Part shown: positions 25,114 through 34,244 of the stretch, piece by piece | Layout: each line of letters opens with the position of its first letter | Numbering within the stretch: the stretch's first letter is position 1 | Assembly: GCF_013340935.1 (NCBI RefSeq) | Contig: NZ_WHOS01000006.1 | Span: 62,001-126,000, forward strand | Reading direction: 5' to 3' | Length of the DNA stretch: 64,000 bases | Source of the DNA: Azospirillum melinis | Lineage (GTDB): Bacteria; Pseudomonadota; Alphaproteobacteria; Azospirillales; Azospirillaceae | Made by a program: the position numbers and the translations under genes | The notes under the pieces: model-generated | The model's database searches: none | What the model was told of the DNA's origin: nothing | Seen by the model: only the letters and a program-made list of their open reading frames with translations

Positions 25114-26123
25114 GGGAAGCTCGTGTTCTGGAGGACGGGTCGCACTGCCGGAGCAGGCGCCCGCACAAGGTTCAGCAGCGGTTCGCCGGCAATCAGCCGG
25201 TCGATGTTCCGGGCGATGAAGGCGTAGCGGCGTTCGGGCAGCCGGGTGGTCCAGGCCGAGGAATGCGGGGTGCAGACCGCGTTCGGCAAATCCTCGAAGC
25301 GGAAGCGCGCAGGCGCCACCCGGTCGTCCGCCCCGGCCGGATAGCCGTACCAGACGTCGAGCACCGCACCGCCGATGGTCCGGCGTTGCAGGGCGTCGTA
25401 CAGCGCCTCCTCGTCGGCGATGGGCGCGCGCGATACGTTGATCAGCACGCCGGTCGGCTTCATGGCGGCGAGTTCGGCCGCTCCGATCAGCCCGCGTGTT
25501 TCATCGGTCAGCGGGCAGGCGATCACCACGAAATCCGACTGCGCCAGCATCTCCGGCAGGCGGTCCGGCGGCAGGATCGCCTCGGCCAGACCATCGGAAT
25601 CGGCAGCGAATTGATCAACGGCGAGGATGCGCATGCCGAAGGCCGCCGCCCGCCGGGCAATCGTCCGCCCGATGCGGCCGAAGCCGATCAGCCCCAGGGT
25701 CAGGCCGTGAATCTCGCCATGCGGCACGCGCGCCCGGTAGACGTCGGACCAGGTGTCGGTGGCGAAGGAGCCGCGCAGGGCGTCGGGACGGATTTCCCAG
25801 TTCAGCATCGCCGCCATGACGAATTCGGCGATGGGGATCTCATGTTCGAAGACGTTGCACAGGCTGGCGCCGGACGGCAGGGAGGCCATGTCGACGCCGT
25901 CCAATCCGGCCCCCGGCACATGCAGAAGTCGAAAATCCGGAACGGACCCATCGTTCCGGGAGAAGCGCAAAGACACGACCACGTCGTCCGTGGTGATCGC
26001 GGAATCGAAGTCGGGCGAGTGGGCTGCCTCACGGGGAAGGGGAATGATCTCGCAGGGTGTCGTCAGGTAAGCGCCGAGCTTGTCCTTGTGATTGGCGGCT
26101 TCCCCAATCATGAAGACTTTCAT
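25110..26123 (-). CDS. D-2-hydroxyacid dehydrogenase, NAD(P)-dependent
   Basis: A 337-residue protein with the Rossmann motif GLIGFGRIGRTIARRAAAFG near residue 150. The catalytic Arg is in INVSRAPIADEE near 237 and the His in VCTPHSSAW near 288. The family oxidises D-2-hydroxyacids or reduces 2-keto acids such as glyoxylate or hydroxypyruvate. It is first in the TRAP operon, after a 131-base gap from the lysR gene on the same strand. Confidence 0.87.
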   Translation of the reverse strand: MKVFMIGEAANHKDKLGAYLTTPCEIIPLPREAAHSPDFDSAITTDDVVVSLRFSRNDGSVPDFRLLHVPGAGLDGVDMASLPSGASLCNVFEHEIPIAEFVMAAMLNWEIRPDALRGSFATDTWSDVYRARVPHGEIHGLTLGLIGFGRIGRTIARRAAAFGMRILAVDQFAADSDGLAEAILPPDRLPEMLAQSDFVVIACPLTDETRGLIGAAELAAMKPTGVLINVSRAPIADEEALYDALQRRTIGGAVLDVWYGYPAGADDRVAPARFRFEDLPNAVCTPHSSAWTTRLPERRYAFIARNIDRLIAGEPLLNLVRAPAPAVRPVLQNTSFP

Positions 26124-26212
26124 TGGCTTGATCCTCCGTTACGCAAACGATAGGGCCAACGAACTGAGTAGGTCCAACTTTTAAAAATGATCGGTTGATA
26201 AGGAAAAGTTTT

Positions 26213-26233
26213 CACTGACATGGGTTGGCAGTG
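26213..26233. promoter_or_regulatory. Candidate LysR box before the TRAP operon
   Basis: CACTG-N11-CAGTG fits the spacing of LysR-type boxes. It lies in the 131-base gap between the lysR stop and the hydroxyacid dehydrogenase start, about 90 bases before that start. An AT-rich stretch with TTTTAAAAATGATC lies beside it. The role is inferred. Confidence 0.45.
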
Positions 26234-26254
26234 TTAGTGCCGGAGGTCTTTGGC

Positions 26255-27145
26255 TCAGGAGACCAGTTCGCCCACGGTCGCGGCGACGTCGAGGAATGTC
26301 TGGATCGCCGGGGATGTGTCGTCGCTCTGGTAGGCGACCCCGAGCGTCAGGTAGGGAGCCGGCCCGTCCAGCGGCCGGTAGACGACACCCGGCCGCGCGA
26401 ACTGCTGAAGGTCCGACGCGATGAGGCCGATGCCGAAGTCGGCGGCGGCCAGCGCGATGATCGATTGGGCCGGCGAGGCTTCGAGGATCAGTTCCGGGCT
26501 GAACCCCGCCTGCTGGCACAGGCTGATGATCTCGTCGTACAGGCGCGGACCGATCACGCGCGGGAAGATGATGAAGCGCTGCCTGGACAACTCCTCCAGC
26601 CGCAGGCGGGGCCGCTCCGCCAGCGGGTTGCGGTCCGACAGCACGACGTTGAAGCGGATGCGCGCGATGAGGTGCGACGACAGGGACTGGTCGTCGAGCG
26701 GCGGATGGAAGATGCCGACATCAATGGCCCCTGCCCTCAGGGCCTCCTCCTGCTCGGATGTCGTCATGACATGCACGTTCACGCCGAAATTGGGCAAGGC
26801 TGTGCGGAACCGGTGCATGATCTCGGGAAACACGATGTAGAGCGCCGGCGCGGTCATGCCGACCGACAATTGCCCGATCTCGCCGCGGTCGGTCTGGCGC
26901 GCGAGCTGTGTGGCCCGATCCATCTGGTTCAGAATCTTCCGGGCCTCGCCCAGGAAGGACTCGCCGGCCCTCGTCAGGGAAACCCGCCGCTTGTTGCGGT
27001 GGACCAGCTGGACCTGAAGCTCGTCCTCCAGCTGCCGCAACTGCTGGCTGAGGGCAGGCTGCGTGATGTGGCACCGCGCGGCGGCACGGTGGAAATGCAG
27101 CTCCTCGCAGAGCGCGACAAAGAACTGGAGCCTGCGACGATCCAT
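26255..27145 (-). CDS. LysR-family transcriptional regulator
   Basis: A 296-residue LysR regulator. The DNA-binding domain begins DRRRLQFFVALCEELHFHRA, with ITQPALSQQLRQLEDELQVQ as the recognition helix. The effector domain shows FPRVIGPRLYDEIISLCQQA, typical of the BenM/CatM-like group. The ATG at 27145 gives the standard N-terminus; the open frame extends 48 codons further without family similarity. It lies directly upstream of the TRAP/dehydratase operon on the same strand and probably controls it. Confidence 0.88.
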   Translation of the reverse strand: MDRRRLQFFVALCEELHFHRAAARCHITQPALSQQLRQLEDELQVQLVHRNKRRVSLTRAGESFLGEARKILNQMDRATQLARQTDRGEIGQLSVGMTAPALYIVFPEIMHRFRTALPNFGVNVHVMTTSEQEEALRAGAIDVGIFHPPLDDQSLSSHLIARIRFNVVLSDRNPLAERPRLRLEELSRQRFIIFPRVIGPRLYDEIISLCQQAGFSPELILEASPAQSIIALAAADFGIGLIASDLQQFARPGVVYRPLDGPAPYLTLGVAYQSDDTSPAIQTFLDVAATVGELVS

Positions 27146-27325
27146 GCTGCGGAGATAAGAACATTGGGCCGGCGCTGTAAAGCCGCGATGGGCGGTGCGG
27201 GGCGCTGCGCCCGCCACCTGCGGCGGCAGGACGGTGCGCGCATTGCGATAGCCCGCTCCCGGTTCCCCGGAAAAATCCAATCGAGCCAAACATCTGTTGC
27301 ACCGGCCAAGATTCGATGACTATAG

Positions 27326-27363
27326 TGCGAACGATTCGCATTATCGATGCGAGTGATACGCAT
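27326..27363 (+). promoter_or_regulatory. Tandem Fur-like boxes before the TonB receptor
   Basis: Two adjoining inverted repeats lie in an AT-richer pocket of the 314-base gap between lysR and the receptor gene: TGCGAA-CGA-TTCGCA (27326-27340) and ATGCG-N7-CGCAT (27347-27363). The CGATTCGCATTATCG stretch resembles Fur boxes. A TATAAG at 27371-27376 could be a -10. Iron repression of the operon is inferred. The rest of the gap shows nothing else recognisable. Confidence 0.6.
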
Positions 27364-27459
27364 TCTCTTATATAAGTCGCACGTTTGACTGGCTTGGGGG
27401 GAACCGTGCCGGTCGTCGATGTCGTGCTGCAACCATCGTCAGGCAGGGGAACCGATACT

Positions 27460-29946
27460 ATGAAACTAGTTCGCAGCACGGCGGACGCCCGTCGCACGAC
27501 CACTGCGTGTGGCGAGCGCTCGGCCGCGCCTGACGCCCGCAGGTCCGGCCTGCGCCCGGCGGCCGTCGCTGCCGGGCTCACCGCCGCGGTCCTGGCGGGT
27601 GGGGCTTTCCCGGCCCCCGCGGCCCATGCCCAGACGGCGGCGGCCACCGTCAACGCCGACATTCCCGCCGGGCCGCTGGGCGAGGCGCTGAGCCGCTTCG
27701 CCGCGCAGGCGGGCGTGACGGTCCAGGCGGATCCGGCGATGGTCCGGGGCAAGACCTCGCCCGGCCTGAAGGGCGCCACCACGGTGGAGGACGGCCTGCA
27801 CCGCCTGCTGGCCGGCAGCGGCCATGGAATCGTGCGCATGGCGTCAGGTTACGCCGTCGTCGCTCAGAACGCCGCGGCCCCGGCTTCTTCCCCGGACAGC
27901 ACGACCCTGCCGGCCCTTCAGGTGACGGCCAACGCCGGACTGATGACCGGCGGTCTGGCGCAGCCCTATGCCGGTGGGCAGGTCGCGCGCGGCGGGTCGG
28001 TCGGCCTGCTCGGCAGCGGCGACGTCATGGACACGCCCTTCAGCACGGTCAACTACACTTCCGACCTGATCGAGAACCAGCAGGCCCGCACCGCGGCGGA
28101 CACGCTGATCAACGACGCCTCCGTCCGGCTGACCACCGGCAGCAACGGCTTCGACGACACCTTCCAGATCCGCGGCTATGCCGTCGGGTCCGGCGATGTC
28201 GGCTTCAACGGCATGTACGGCCTGGTGTCGTCCAACCGGGTGCCGGCGCAGATCGTCGAGCGGATCGAGCTGCTGAAGGGCCCCGGCGCGCTGGTCAACG
28301 GCATTTCTCCTGGCGGCAGCATCGGCGGCGGCATCAACATCCTCAGCAAACGCGCCGGGGAAGAGCCGCTGACCCGCGTTACCACCACCTACATGAGCGA
28401 CGCCAATCTCGGCGTGCATCTGGATGTCGGCCGCCGGTTCGGCGAGAACAAGGAATGGGGCGTCCGCTTCAACGGGCTGATGCGCAACGGCGAGGCGTCG
28501 GTCGACGGCGGCAACCTCCGCTCCGGCCTGGGAGCCCTGGCGGTCGATTACCGCGGCGAGCGGCTGCGCTGGTCGATGGACGCCATCAGCCAGCGCGACG
28601 ACACCGACAATTTCCGGCCGCAGATCAGCATCCTGCCCGCCACCACCGCCATCCCCTCCCCGCCCGACGCGCGCAGCAACTGGTATCCCGGCACGGTTCT
28701 GGTGCAGAAGGACGTCACCGTCGCCTCCAACATCGAGGTCGACCTGACGGACAGCCTGACCGCCTATGCCGGCATCGGCTACCGCAAGGGCGAGAACGAC
28801 CAGACCTTCCCCAGCTCGACCACCGCGGTGAACGCGCTCGGCAACTTCACGGTCCGCAACGCCTATTACGATTCCTATTCCCGCACGGTCAGCGGCACTG
28901 CGGGCGCCCGCTGGCGCTTCGCGACCGGCCCGGTCCACCATCAGCTGAATGTCGGCTACACCGGCTTCAAGCGCGACGAGGGCAACGCCTACATCCAGTC
29001 GGCCGGATCCGCCCTGTCGAACATCTACAACCCGGTGCCGCTGCCGGCCGTCACCGCCGCCCGCACCTCGGCGCGCAAGTCGACGGAAACCACGCTGACC
29101 AGCGTCGCGGTCGCCGACACGCTGTCGGTGCTGGACGACCGGGTGATGCTGACGCTGGGCGCCCGCCGCCAGAAGGTCCATGTCGACAGCTTCAGCACCG
29201 CCACCGGCGCCCAGACCGGCACCTACGATGCCAGCGCGACCTCGCCGCTGGCCGGCTTCGTCGTCAAGCCGCTGTCCAACGTCTCGCTCTACGCCAACTA
29301 TGCCGAGGGGCTGACGCGCGGCACGGTGGTCGGTGCCGGTTACGCCAACACCGGCGCGGTTCTGGCCCCCTTCAAGTCGAAGCAGTATGAGGCCGGCGTC
29401 AAGGTCGACTGGGGGACGATCACCACCACGGCGGCGGTCTTCCAGCTGACCAAGCCGAACTCGATCCGCAACGCGGCCAACGAGCTGGCCTATGACGGCG
29501 AGCAGCGCAACCGCGGCCTGGAGCTGTCGGTCTATGGCGAGATCCTGCCCGGCCTGCGCGGCATGGCCAGCGCCGCCTTCATGGACCCGAAGCTGACGCG
29601 CACCGCCGTCGCCTCGGTGCAGGGCAACGACGCCGCGGGCGTGCCGGACAAGACGCTGTCGGCCGGGCTGGACTGGGAAACCCCCTGGGTGCAGGGCCTC
29701 GCCCTCAACGGGCGGGTGATCTACACCTCGGGCTCCTACCTGACCGACGCCAACACCCTGCGCTTCGACGGCTGGACCCGCTTCGACATCGGCGCGCGCT
29801 ATGCCACCACAATCGTCGGCACGCCGGTCACCTTCCGCGCCAACGTCGAGAACCTGTTCGACAAGAACTACTGGCTGACCACCGGCACCTACGTGACCGT
29901 CGGCGCGCCGCGCACGGTGCTGCTGTCCGCCTCCGCCGATTTCTGA
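27460..29946 (+). CDS. TonB-dependent siderophore receptor with STN domain
   Basis: An 828-residue outer-membrane receptor. A signal peptide ends at AHAQ near residue 60. An STN signalling domain follows at about 63-140 (DIPAGPLGEALSRFAAQAGV, STPGLKG-like loop). The plug domain is at about 170-310 (DTFQIRGYAVGSGDVGFNGM; IELLKGPGALVNG), and the beta-barrel ends in the classic aromatic terminus (VLLSASADF). It takes up a ferric siderophore using TonB energy. STN domains normally signal to FecR/FecI partners, none of which is in this window. The ATG at 27460 has AGGGGA upstream. Confidence 0.93.
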   Translation: MKLVRSTADARRTTTACGERSAAPDARRSGLRPAAVAAGLTAAVLAGGAFPAPAAHAQTAAATVNADIPAGPLGEALSRFAAQAGVTVQADPAMVRGKTSPGLKGATTVEDGLHRLLAGSGHGIVRMASGYAVVAQNAAAPASSPDSTTLPALQVTANAGLMTGGLAQPYAGGQVARGGSVGLLGSGDVMDTPFSTVNYTSDLIENQQARTAADTLINDASVRLTTGSNGFDDTFQIRGYAVGSGDVGFNGMYGLVSSNRVPAQIVERIELLKGPGALVNGISPGGSIGGGINILSKRAGEEPLTRVTTTYMSDANLGVHLDVGRRFGENKEWGVRFNGLMRNGEASVDGGNLRSGLGALAVDYRGERLRWSMDAISQRDDTDNFRPQISILPATTAIPSPPDARSNWYPGTVLVQKDVTVASNIEVDLTDSLTAYAGIGYRKGENDQTFPSSTTAVNALGNFTVRNAYYDSYSRTVSGTAGARWRFATGPVHHQLNVGYTGFKRDEGNAYIQSAGSALSNIYNPVPLPAVTAARTSARKSTETTLTSVAVADTLSVLDDRVMLTLGARRQKVHVDSFSTATGAQTGTYDASATSPLAGFVVKPLSNVSLYANYAEGLTRGTVVGAGYANTGAVLAPFKSKQYEAGVKVDWGTITTTAAVFQLTKPNSIRNAANELAYDGEQRNRGLELSVYGEILPGLRGMASAAFMDPKLTRTAVASVQGNDAAGVPDKTLSAGLDWETPWVQGLALNGRVIYTSGSYLTDANTLRFDGWTRFDIGARYATTIVGTPVTFRANVENLFDKNYWLTTGTYVTVGAPRTVLLSASADF

Positions 29947-29975
29947 TCCCCACCCCCGATCCAGCCGGAGTGATC

Positions 29976-30704
29976 ATGACCAGACTGTCCATCGCCATCG
30001 TCGCCCTGCTGGGCCTCGCGGCACCCGCCAACGCCCACCAGATCTGGATCGAACAGCCCGACGGCCAGAATGCGGTGATCCGCTTCGGCGAGTTCGGCGA
30101 CAATCTGCGCGAGGCGTCGCCCGGCCTGCTCGACAAGTTCGTCAAGCCGGCCGCCACCCTGGTCTCGGCCAAGGGTGACCACGCGGCGGAGGCCGCCAAG
30201 ACCGCCACCGGCTTCGCCCTGCCCTTCAAGGCCGGCGACGGCGAGACCATCGTCGCCGACGACCCGCTCTATCCGCTCTATCCGGGCAAGGAGAACGGGA
30301 AGGAGACCGCCAACTGGTACCACCCGTCGGCGCGCCTGATCACCGGCTTTACCGAGCAGCAGCCGAAGCTGCCCCTGGATCTGGTGCCCGCCGGCGAGCC
30401 GGGTCGCTTCAAGCTGTTCTTCAAGGGACAGCCCAAGTCGAAGACCAAGGTGTCGCTGGTGACGCAGTCCGGCTGGGCCAAGGAGGGCTACACCGACGAC
30501 CAGGGTGTCGTCAGCTTCGACCTGCCATGGAAGGGCACCTATGTCGCCGAGGCCAGCCTGACCGACCGCAGCCCCGGCGAGCGTCCGGGCGCCAAGGGTC
30601 CGGAACGCTATGACGCCGTGAGCTACGCCACCACGGCGACCTACGTCCATGGCGACGGGCTGGCGCCGCTTCCCGCCGGCCCGGCGGCAGCACCGCACCA
30701 ATGA
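29976..30704 (+). CDS. DUF4198 periplasmic protein of iron-uptake cluster
   Basis: A 242-residue exported protein. The signal peptide MTRLSIAIVALLGLAAPANA is followed by HQIWIEQPDGQ, the usual start of DUF4198 proteins. The rest is beta-rich, with NWYHPSARLITGF near residue 115. CCGGAG precedes the ATG at 29976. DUF4198 proteins commonly accompany metal uptake systems, but their function is not established. It is 29 bases after the receptor gene and its stop overlaps the next start (ATGA). Confidence 0.85.
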   Translation: MTRLSIAIVALLGLAAPANAHQIWIEQPDGQNAVIRFGEFGDNLREASPGLLDKFVKPAATLVSAKGDHAAEAAKTATGFALPFKAGDGETIVADDPLYPLYPGKENGKETANWYHPSARLITGFTEQQPKLPLDLVPAGEPGRFKLFFKGQPKSKTKVSLVTQSGWAKEGYTDDQGVVSFDLPWKGTYVAEASLTDRSPGERPGAKGPERYDAVSYATTATYVHGDGLAPLPAGPAAAPHQ

Positions 30705-30982
30705 TGTCGCTGATCGGCCCTGTCCGCCGCGCAGCACCGGTCGCCTCGCGCATCGTCGCGGCGCTGTTCGGCGGTTACGCGCTGGCGGCGCTCGGCAGCG
30801 TCGCGGCGCTGGCATTGCCGATGAGCAAGCCGCAGGCCGTGCTCACCGGCATGCTGGCGAGCTTCGCGATCTATGCGGCGGCGGTGGTCTGGGTCTTCGC
30901 GGCGCGCAGTGCGCTGCGGGCCTGGGCCGGCCTGCTGGCGGCGGCGGCCCCGCTGCTGCTGGCGGCCTGGTCGGTCTGGTAA
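30701..30982 (+). CDS. DUF3649 small membrane protein
   Basis: A 93-residue protein with three predicted membrane segments (IVAALFGGYALAALGSVAAL; AVLTGMLASFAIYAAAVVWV; AWAGLLAAAAPLLLAAWSVW). Size, topology and position between DUF4198 and PepSY genes match the DUF3649 'iron transporter' proteins of siderophore-receptor operons. It overlaps the previous gene by 4 bases. The role is not established. Confidence 0.8.
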   Translation: MMSLIGPVRRAAPVASRIVAALFGGYALAALGSVAALALPMSKPQAVLTGMLASFAIYAAAVVWVFAARSALRAWAGLLAAAAPLLLAAWSVW

Positions 30983-30996
30983 GGGGGAGAGGGCCT

Positions 30997-32640
30997 GTGA
31001 AGACGGACAACGTAAAGCGGGAAAGGGAACAGCGTCCCGCCGGCCGCGGCATCCGCCAGAGCATGTCGGGCCTGCACATCTGGGCCGGCCTGCTGATGGG
31101 CTGGATCCTGTACGCCATGTTCCTGACCGGGACGGTGTCCTACTTCAAGGACGAGCTGTCGCAATGGATGCGGCCGGAACTGGCGCATCAGGCGGAACTG
31201 CCCGATCCGGCGCTGGTTGCCCAGCGCGTCGCCGACGAACTGGGCGCCATCGCGCCGGGCAGCCCGCAATGGAGCATGCGCCTGCCGGACGGGCGCACCA
31301 ACAGCGTCTACGCGTTCTGGCGCACGGCAGGTGCGGAGGGAGGCCGCCGCGCCTTCGGAGAGGCCGCGTTCGATCCCGCCACCGGCGGGAAGGTCACCGC
31401 GCGCGAAACGCTGGGCGGCGATTTCTTCTATCGCTTCCATTTCCAGTTCCACTACATGCCGGTGCTGTGGGGACGGTGGATCGCCGGGGCGGCGGCGATG
31501 TTCATGCTGGTCGCCATCGTCAGCGGCGTCATCACCCACAAGAAGATCTTCATCGATTTCTTCACCTTCCGCGGCGGCAAGGGACAGCGGTCGTGGCTCG
31601 ACGCGCACAACGCACTGTCGGTGTTCGGCCTGCCCTTCCACGCCATGATCACCTACACCGGGCTGGTCACGCTGATGGCGCTCTACATGCCCTGGGGCGA
31701 GCGGACGGCGATCACGACGCCGGCCGAGCGCCAGCAGCTGAGCGCCGAGTTGAATGCCTTCATCCAGCCGGGCAAGCCCAGCGGACAGGCAGCCCCGCTC
31801 GCCTCCGTCGCCGACATGGTGCGCCAAGCGCAGGAGCGCTGGGGCCAGGACGCTGTCGGCCGCGTCACCGCCACCAATTCCGGCGACAGCACCGCCCGCG
31901 TGGCGGTCGCGCGCGGCGAGGCCGGCCGCGTCTCGATGAGCCCACAATACATGCTGTTCGACGGCCCGACCGGCCGGCTGCTGGAGACCCGCGAGGGGGT
32001 GGGTGCGGCGGCGGAGACGCGCGGCGTGCTGTATGCCCTGCATCTGGGACGGTTCAGCGACACGGTGACGCGCTGGCTGTATTTCCTCGTCAGCCTGATG
32101 GGCACGGCGATGGTCGGCACCGGTCTGGTGATGTGGACGGTGAAGCGCCGCCAGAAGCTGGCCGATCCCGAGCAGCCCCATATCGGCTTCCGCATCGTCG
32201 AGCGGCTGAACATCGCCAGCATCGCCGGGCTGTCGGTCGCCATGACGGCCTTCCTCTGGGGCAACCGCCTGCTGCCGGCGGGACTGGCGGAGCGGGGGGC
32301 CTGGGAGATCCACCTGTTCTTCGCGGTCTGGGCGCTGACGCTGGCGCATGCCGTGCTGCGCCCGGCCAGGACGGCCTGGATCGAACAGCTGTGGGCGGCG
32401 GCGGCGCTGCTGGCGCTTCTGCCGGTGCTGAACGCCGTCACGACGGACCGGCCGCTGTGGCACAGCGTGACCGAGGCCGACTGGGTGTTCGCCGGCATGG
32501 ATTTGATGTGCCTGTCACTGGCGGCGCTCCACGCCGTTCTGGCGCTGCGCACCGCCCGCCATCGGCCGAAACCGCGGACGGTGCCCGCCAAGGGGCGGGG
32601 CGGCGTTATCGGCGGCGCGCTGGAGGAGGGGCGCTCATGA
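30997..32640 (+). CDS. PepSY-domain inner-membrane protein (PiuB-like)
   Basis: A 547-residue protein starting at a GTG behind GGGGAGAGGG. GLHIWAGLLMGWILYAMFLT near residue 26 and the HNALSVFGLPFHAMITYTG block near 205 mark the PepSY-associated TM (PiuB) family. About seven to eight membrane segments surround a periplasmic region. Related proteins are thought to reduce iron or release it from siderophores after uptake; that function is inferred by family. Its stop overlaps the next gene. Confidence 0.88.
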   Translation: MKTDNVKREREQRPAGRGIRQSMSGLHIWAGLLMGWILYAMFLTGTVSYFKDELSQWMRPELAHQAELPDPALVAQRVADELGAIAPGSPQWSMRLPDGRTNSVYAFWRTAGAEGGRRAFGEAAFDPATGGKVTARETLGGDFFYRFHFQFHYMPVLWGRWIAGAAAMFMLVAIVSGVITHKKIFIDFFTFRGGKGQRSWLDAHNALSVFGLPFHAMITYTGLVTLMALYMPWGERTAITTPAERQQLSAELNAFIQPGKPSGQAAPLASVADMVRQAQERWGQDAVGRVTATNSGDSTARVAVARGEAGRVSMSPQYMLFDGPTGRLLETREGVGAAAETRGVLYALHLGRFSDTVTRWLYFLVSLMGTAMVGTGLVMWTVKRRQKLADPEQPHIGFRIVERLNIASIAGLSVAMTAFLWGNRLLPAGLAERGAWEIHLFFAVWALTLAHAVLRPARTAWIEQLWAAAALLALLPVLNAVTTDRPLWHSVTEADWVFAGMDLMCLSLAALHAVLALRTARHRPKPRTVPAKGRGGVIGGALEEGRS

Positions 32641-32957
32641 TGCATCTGCTGTCTTTCGTGCTCTGCCTTGCCGCCTTCGCGGCGCTGGCCCTGGCGACGG
32701 AGCGCCAGCAGCACGACCTGTTCGGCCGTCCGCTGTCGCCGGCCGCGACGCGCCTTCTGCGGGTCGCGGGAACGGGCGTCATGCTGTTGGCGCTGGGCGT
32801 CCTGCTGGACTGGCAGGGCTGGGGCCTCGGCCTCGTCATGTTCAGCGGCCACACCAGCCTGGCCGCAGGCGTCGTGTTCTGTGCGGCCATCGGCCTCGCA
32901 AGCGCCCGCCGCCGCGGGAAACCGGCTGCTATCTCACCAGCGTCGCGGCGGGTCTGA
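32637..32957 (+). CDS. DUF3325 small membrane protein
   Basis: A 106-residue protein with three membrane segments and the ALATERQQHDLFGRPLSPAA motif typical of DUF3325 proteins, which close iron-uptake operons of this type. It overlaps the PepSY gene by 4 bases (ATGA). Its last 29 bases overlap the end of the convergent amidohydrolase gene. Confidence 0.83.
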   Translation: MMHLLSFVLCLAAFAALALATERQQHDLFGRPLSPAATRLLRVAGTGVMLLALGVLLDWQGWGLGLVMFSGHTSLAAGVVFCAAIGLASARRRGKPAAISPASRRV

Positions 32958-34164
32958 CGAAGCTCTTGCGGCCGCGCTTGAACCCCATCAGGGGCGTGGC
33001 GATTCCGCCGAAGGCGTCGGCTTCGTCGTCGGCGTCGAGCACGATCAGGTCCGCCTGTCCGCCGACCGCGATGCCGTAATCGGCAATGCGCATCAGCCGG
33101 GCAGCCGTGGTCGAGACCATGTCGAGGCAATCGCCGAACCGTTCGGGCCCCAGATGCATGAGGTTCGCATAGAGGTTGCCCATCCGGATCAGCGAACCGT
33201 CGCCGAAGGGCGTAAAGGGATTCAGGACATTGTTGGTCGCGACCGAGACGGTGACGCCGCCGTCCGCCAGCAGATGGACCGGCGCCACCCCGCGCGGCGC
33301 CCGGTGCGTCTGATCGCGCCCATTGAGATAGAGATCCGTCGACGGCAGGGCCGTCACCCCCACGCCGGCTTCGGCCAGGAGCGCGATCATCCGCTCCAGC
33401 GCCGCATCGTCGATGGCCGCAAGCTTGGTGGCATGGCCGACGGCGACCCGCCCCTGCCAGCCCGCCGCCACCGTCCGCCGGCAGATTTCCTCCAGATGCG
33501 ACCAAGTGGGATCGAGATCGAAATCCAGGTGGAAATCGAGATCGACGTCATGTGCCACCGCCAGGGCGAAGATCCGCTCCATCTGCAAGGACGGGTCGGC
33601 ATCGGTGTAGGGACAGCCGCCCAGCAGATCGGCCCCCTCCGCCAGCGCCCGGGCGAGCAACTGCTCGACCGCCGGGTCGTGGGTCATCCCTTCCTGCGGG
33701 AAGACGCAGACCGACAGGTCGATGGCGAAGGCATAGTCGCGCTTGAGCCGCATCATTGCCTCGAAACTGCGCAGGCCGACCAGCGGATCGAGTTCCACAT
33801 GCGCCCGCATATGCATGGTGCCCTGGGTGATCGCGCGTTCCAGGGTACGGGCGCCGCGCTGGTAGACATCCTCGACCGTAAACGCCCGCTTCAACCCGGA
33901 GACGGCGGCAATCGCCCCCTTCAGCCCGCCGCCGGCATCGCGGCAGCGACAGAGCAGGCAGGATTTGTCGAGATGGATGTGGGTATCCACCAGCCCCGGC
34001 AGGACAAGGCGCCCGCCGGCATCCTCTTCCAGGGCGGCGGTGCCGGTCAGGTCGGGGCCGATGGCGGCGATCCGTCCCTGCCTGACCGCGATGTCCTGCA
34101 AGCCCTGCCCTCCCCTCAGGCGGGCATTGCGCAGGAGAAGATCGAAACTGTGGGTCTGCGGCAT
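32929..34164 (-). CDS. Cytosine-deaminase-like amidohydrolase
   Basis: A 411-residue metal hydrolase of the amidohydrolase superfamily. LPGLVDTHIHLDKSCL holds the HxH metal pair near residue 58, followed by MRAHVELDP, LDFHLDFDLDP and VGHATKLAAID. The FGDGSLIRMGNLYANLMHLG segment is typical of the cytosine deaminase/N-isopropylammelide group. The usual metal-binding Asp of that group appears as Asn in VATNNVLNP. The ATG at 34164 is chosen because a longer form would run through the operator at 34186-34206. It diverges from the NTF2-like gene. The substrate is probably an N-heterocycle or amide, unproven. Confidence 0.83.
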   Translation of the reverse strand: MPQTHSFDLLLRNARLRGGQGLQDIAVRQGRIAAIGPDLTGTAALEEDAGGRLVLPGLVDTHIHLDKSCLLCRCRDAGGGLKGAIAAVSGLKRAFTVEDVYQRGARTLERAITQGTMHMRAHVELDPLVGLRSFEAMMRLKRDYAFAIDLSVCVFPQEGMTHDPAVEQLLARALAEGADLLGGCPYTDADPSLQMERIFALAVAHDVDLDFHLDFDLDPTWSHLEEICRRTVAAGWQGRVAVGHATKLAAIDDAALERMIALLAEAGVGVTALPSTDLYLNGRDQTHRAPRGVAPVHLLADGGVTVSVATNNVLNPFTPFGDGSLIRMGNLYANLMHLGPERFGDCLDMVSTTAARLMRIADYGIAVGGQADLIVLDADDEADAFGGIATPLMGFKRGRKSFVRPAATLVR

Positions 34165-34185
34165 CTCGAAATCCGGCGTGTCGTT

Positions 34186-34206
34186 TGCATGCGAAAATCG
34201 TATGCA
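34186..34206. promoter_or_regulatory. Candidate GntR operator A
   Basis: TGCATGC-N7-GTATGCA lies between the divergent amidohydrolase and NTF2-like genes, followed by CTTTT. It closely matches operator B at 35498-35520 beside the gntR gene, sharing GTATGCACTTTT. Shared control by the nearby GntR protein is inferred. Confidence 0.62.
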
Positions 34207-34244
34207 CTTTTGATACCAATATACCGACACTTACGGAGGTCCAG

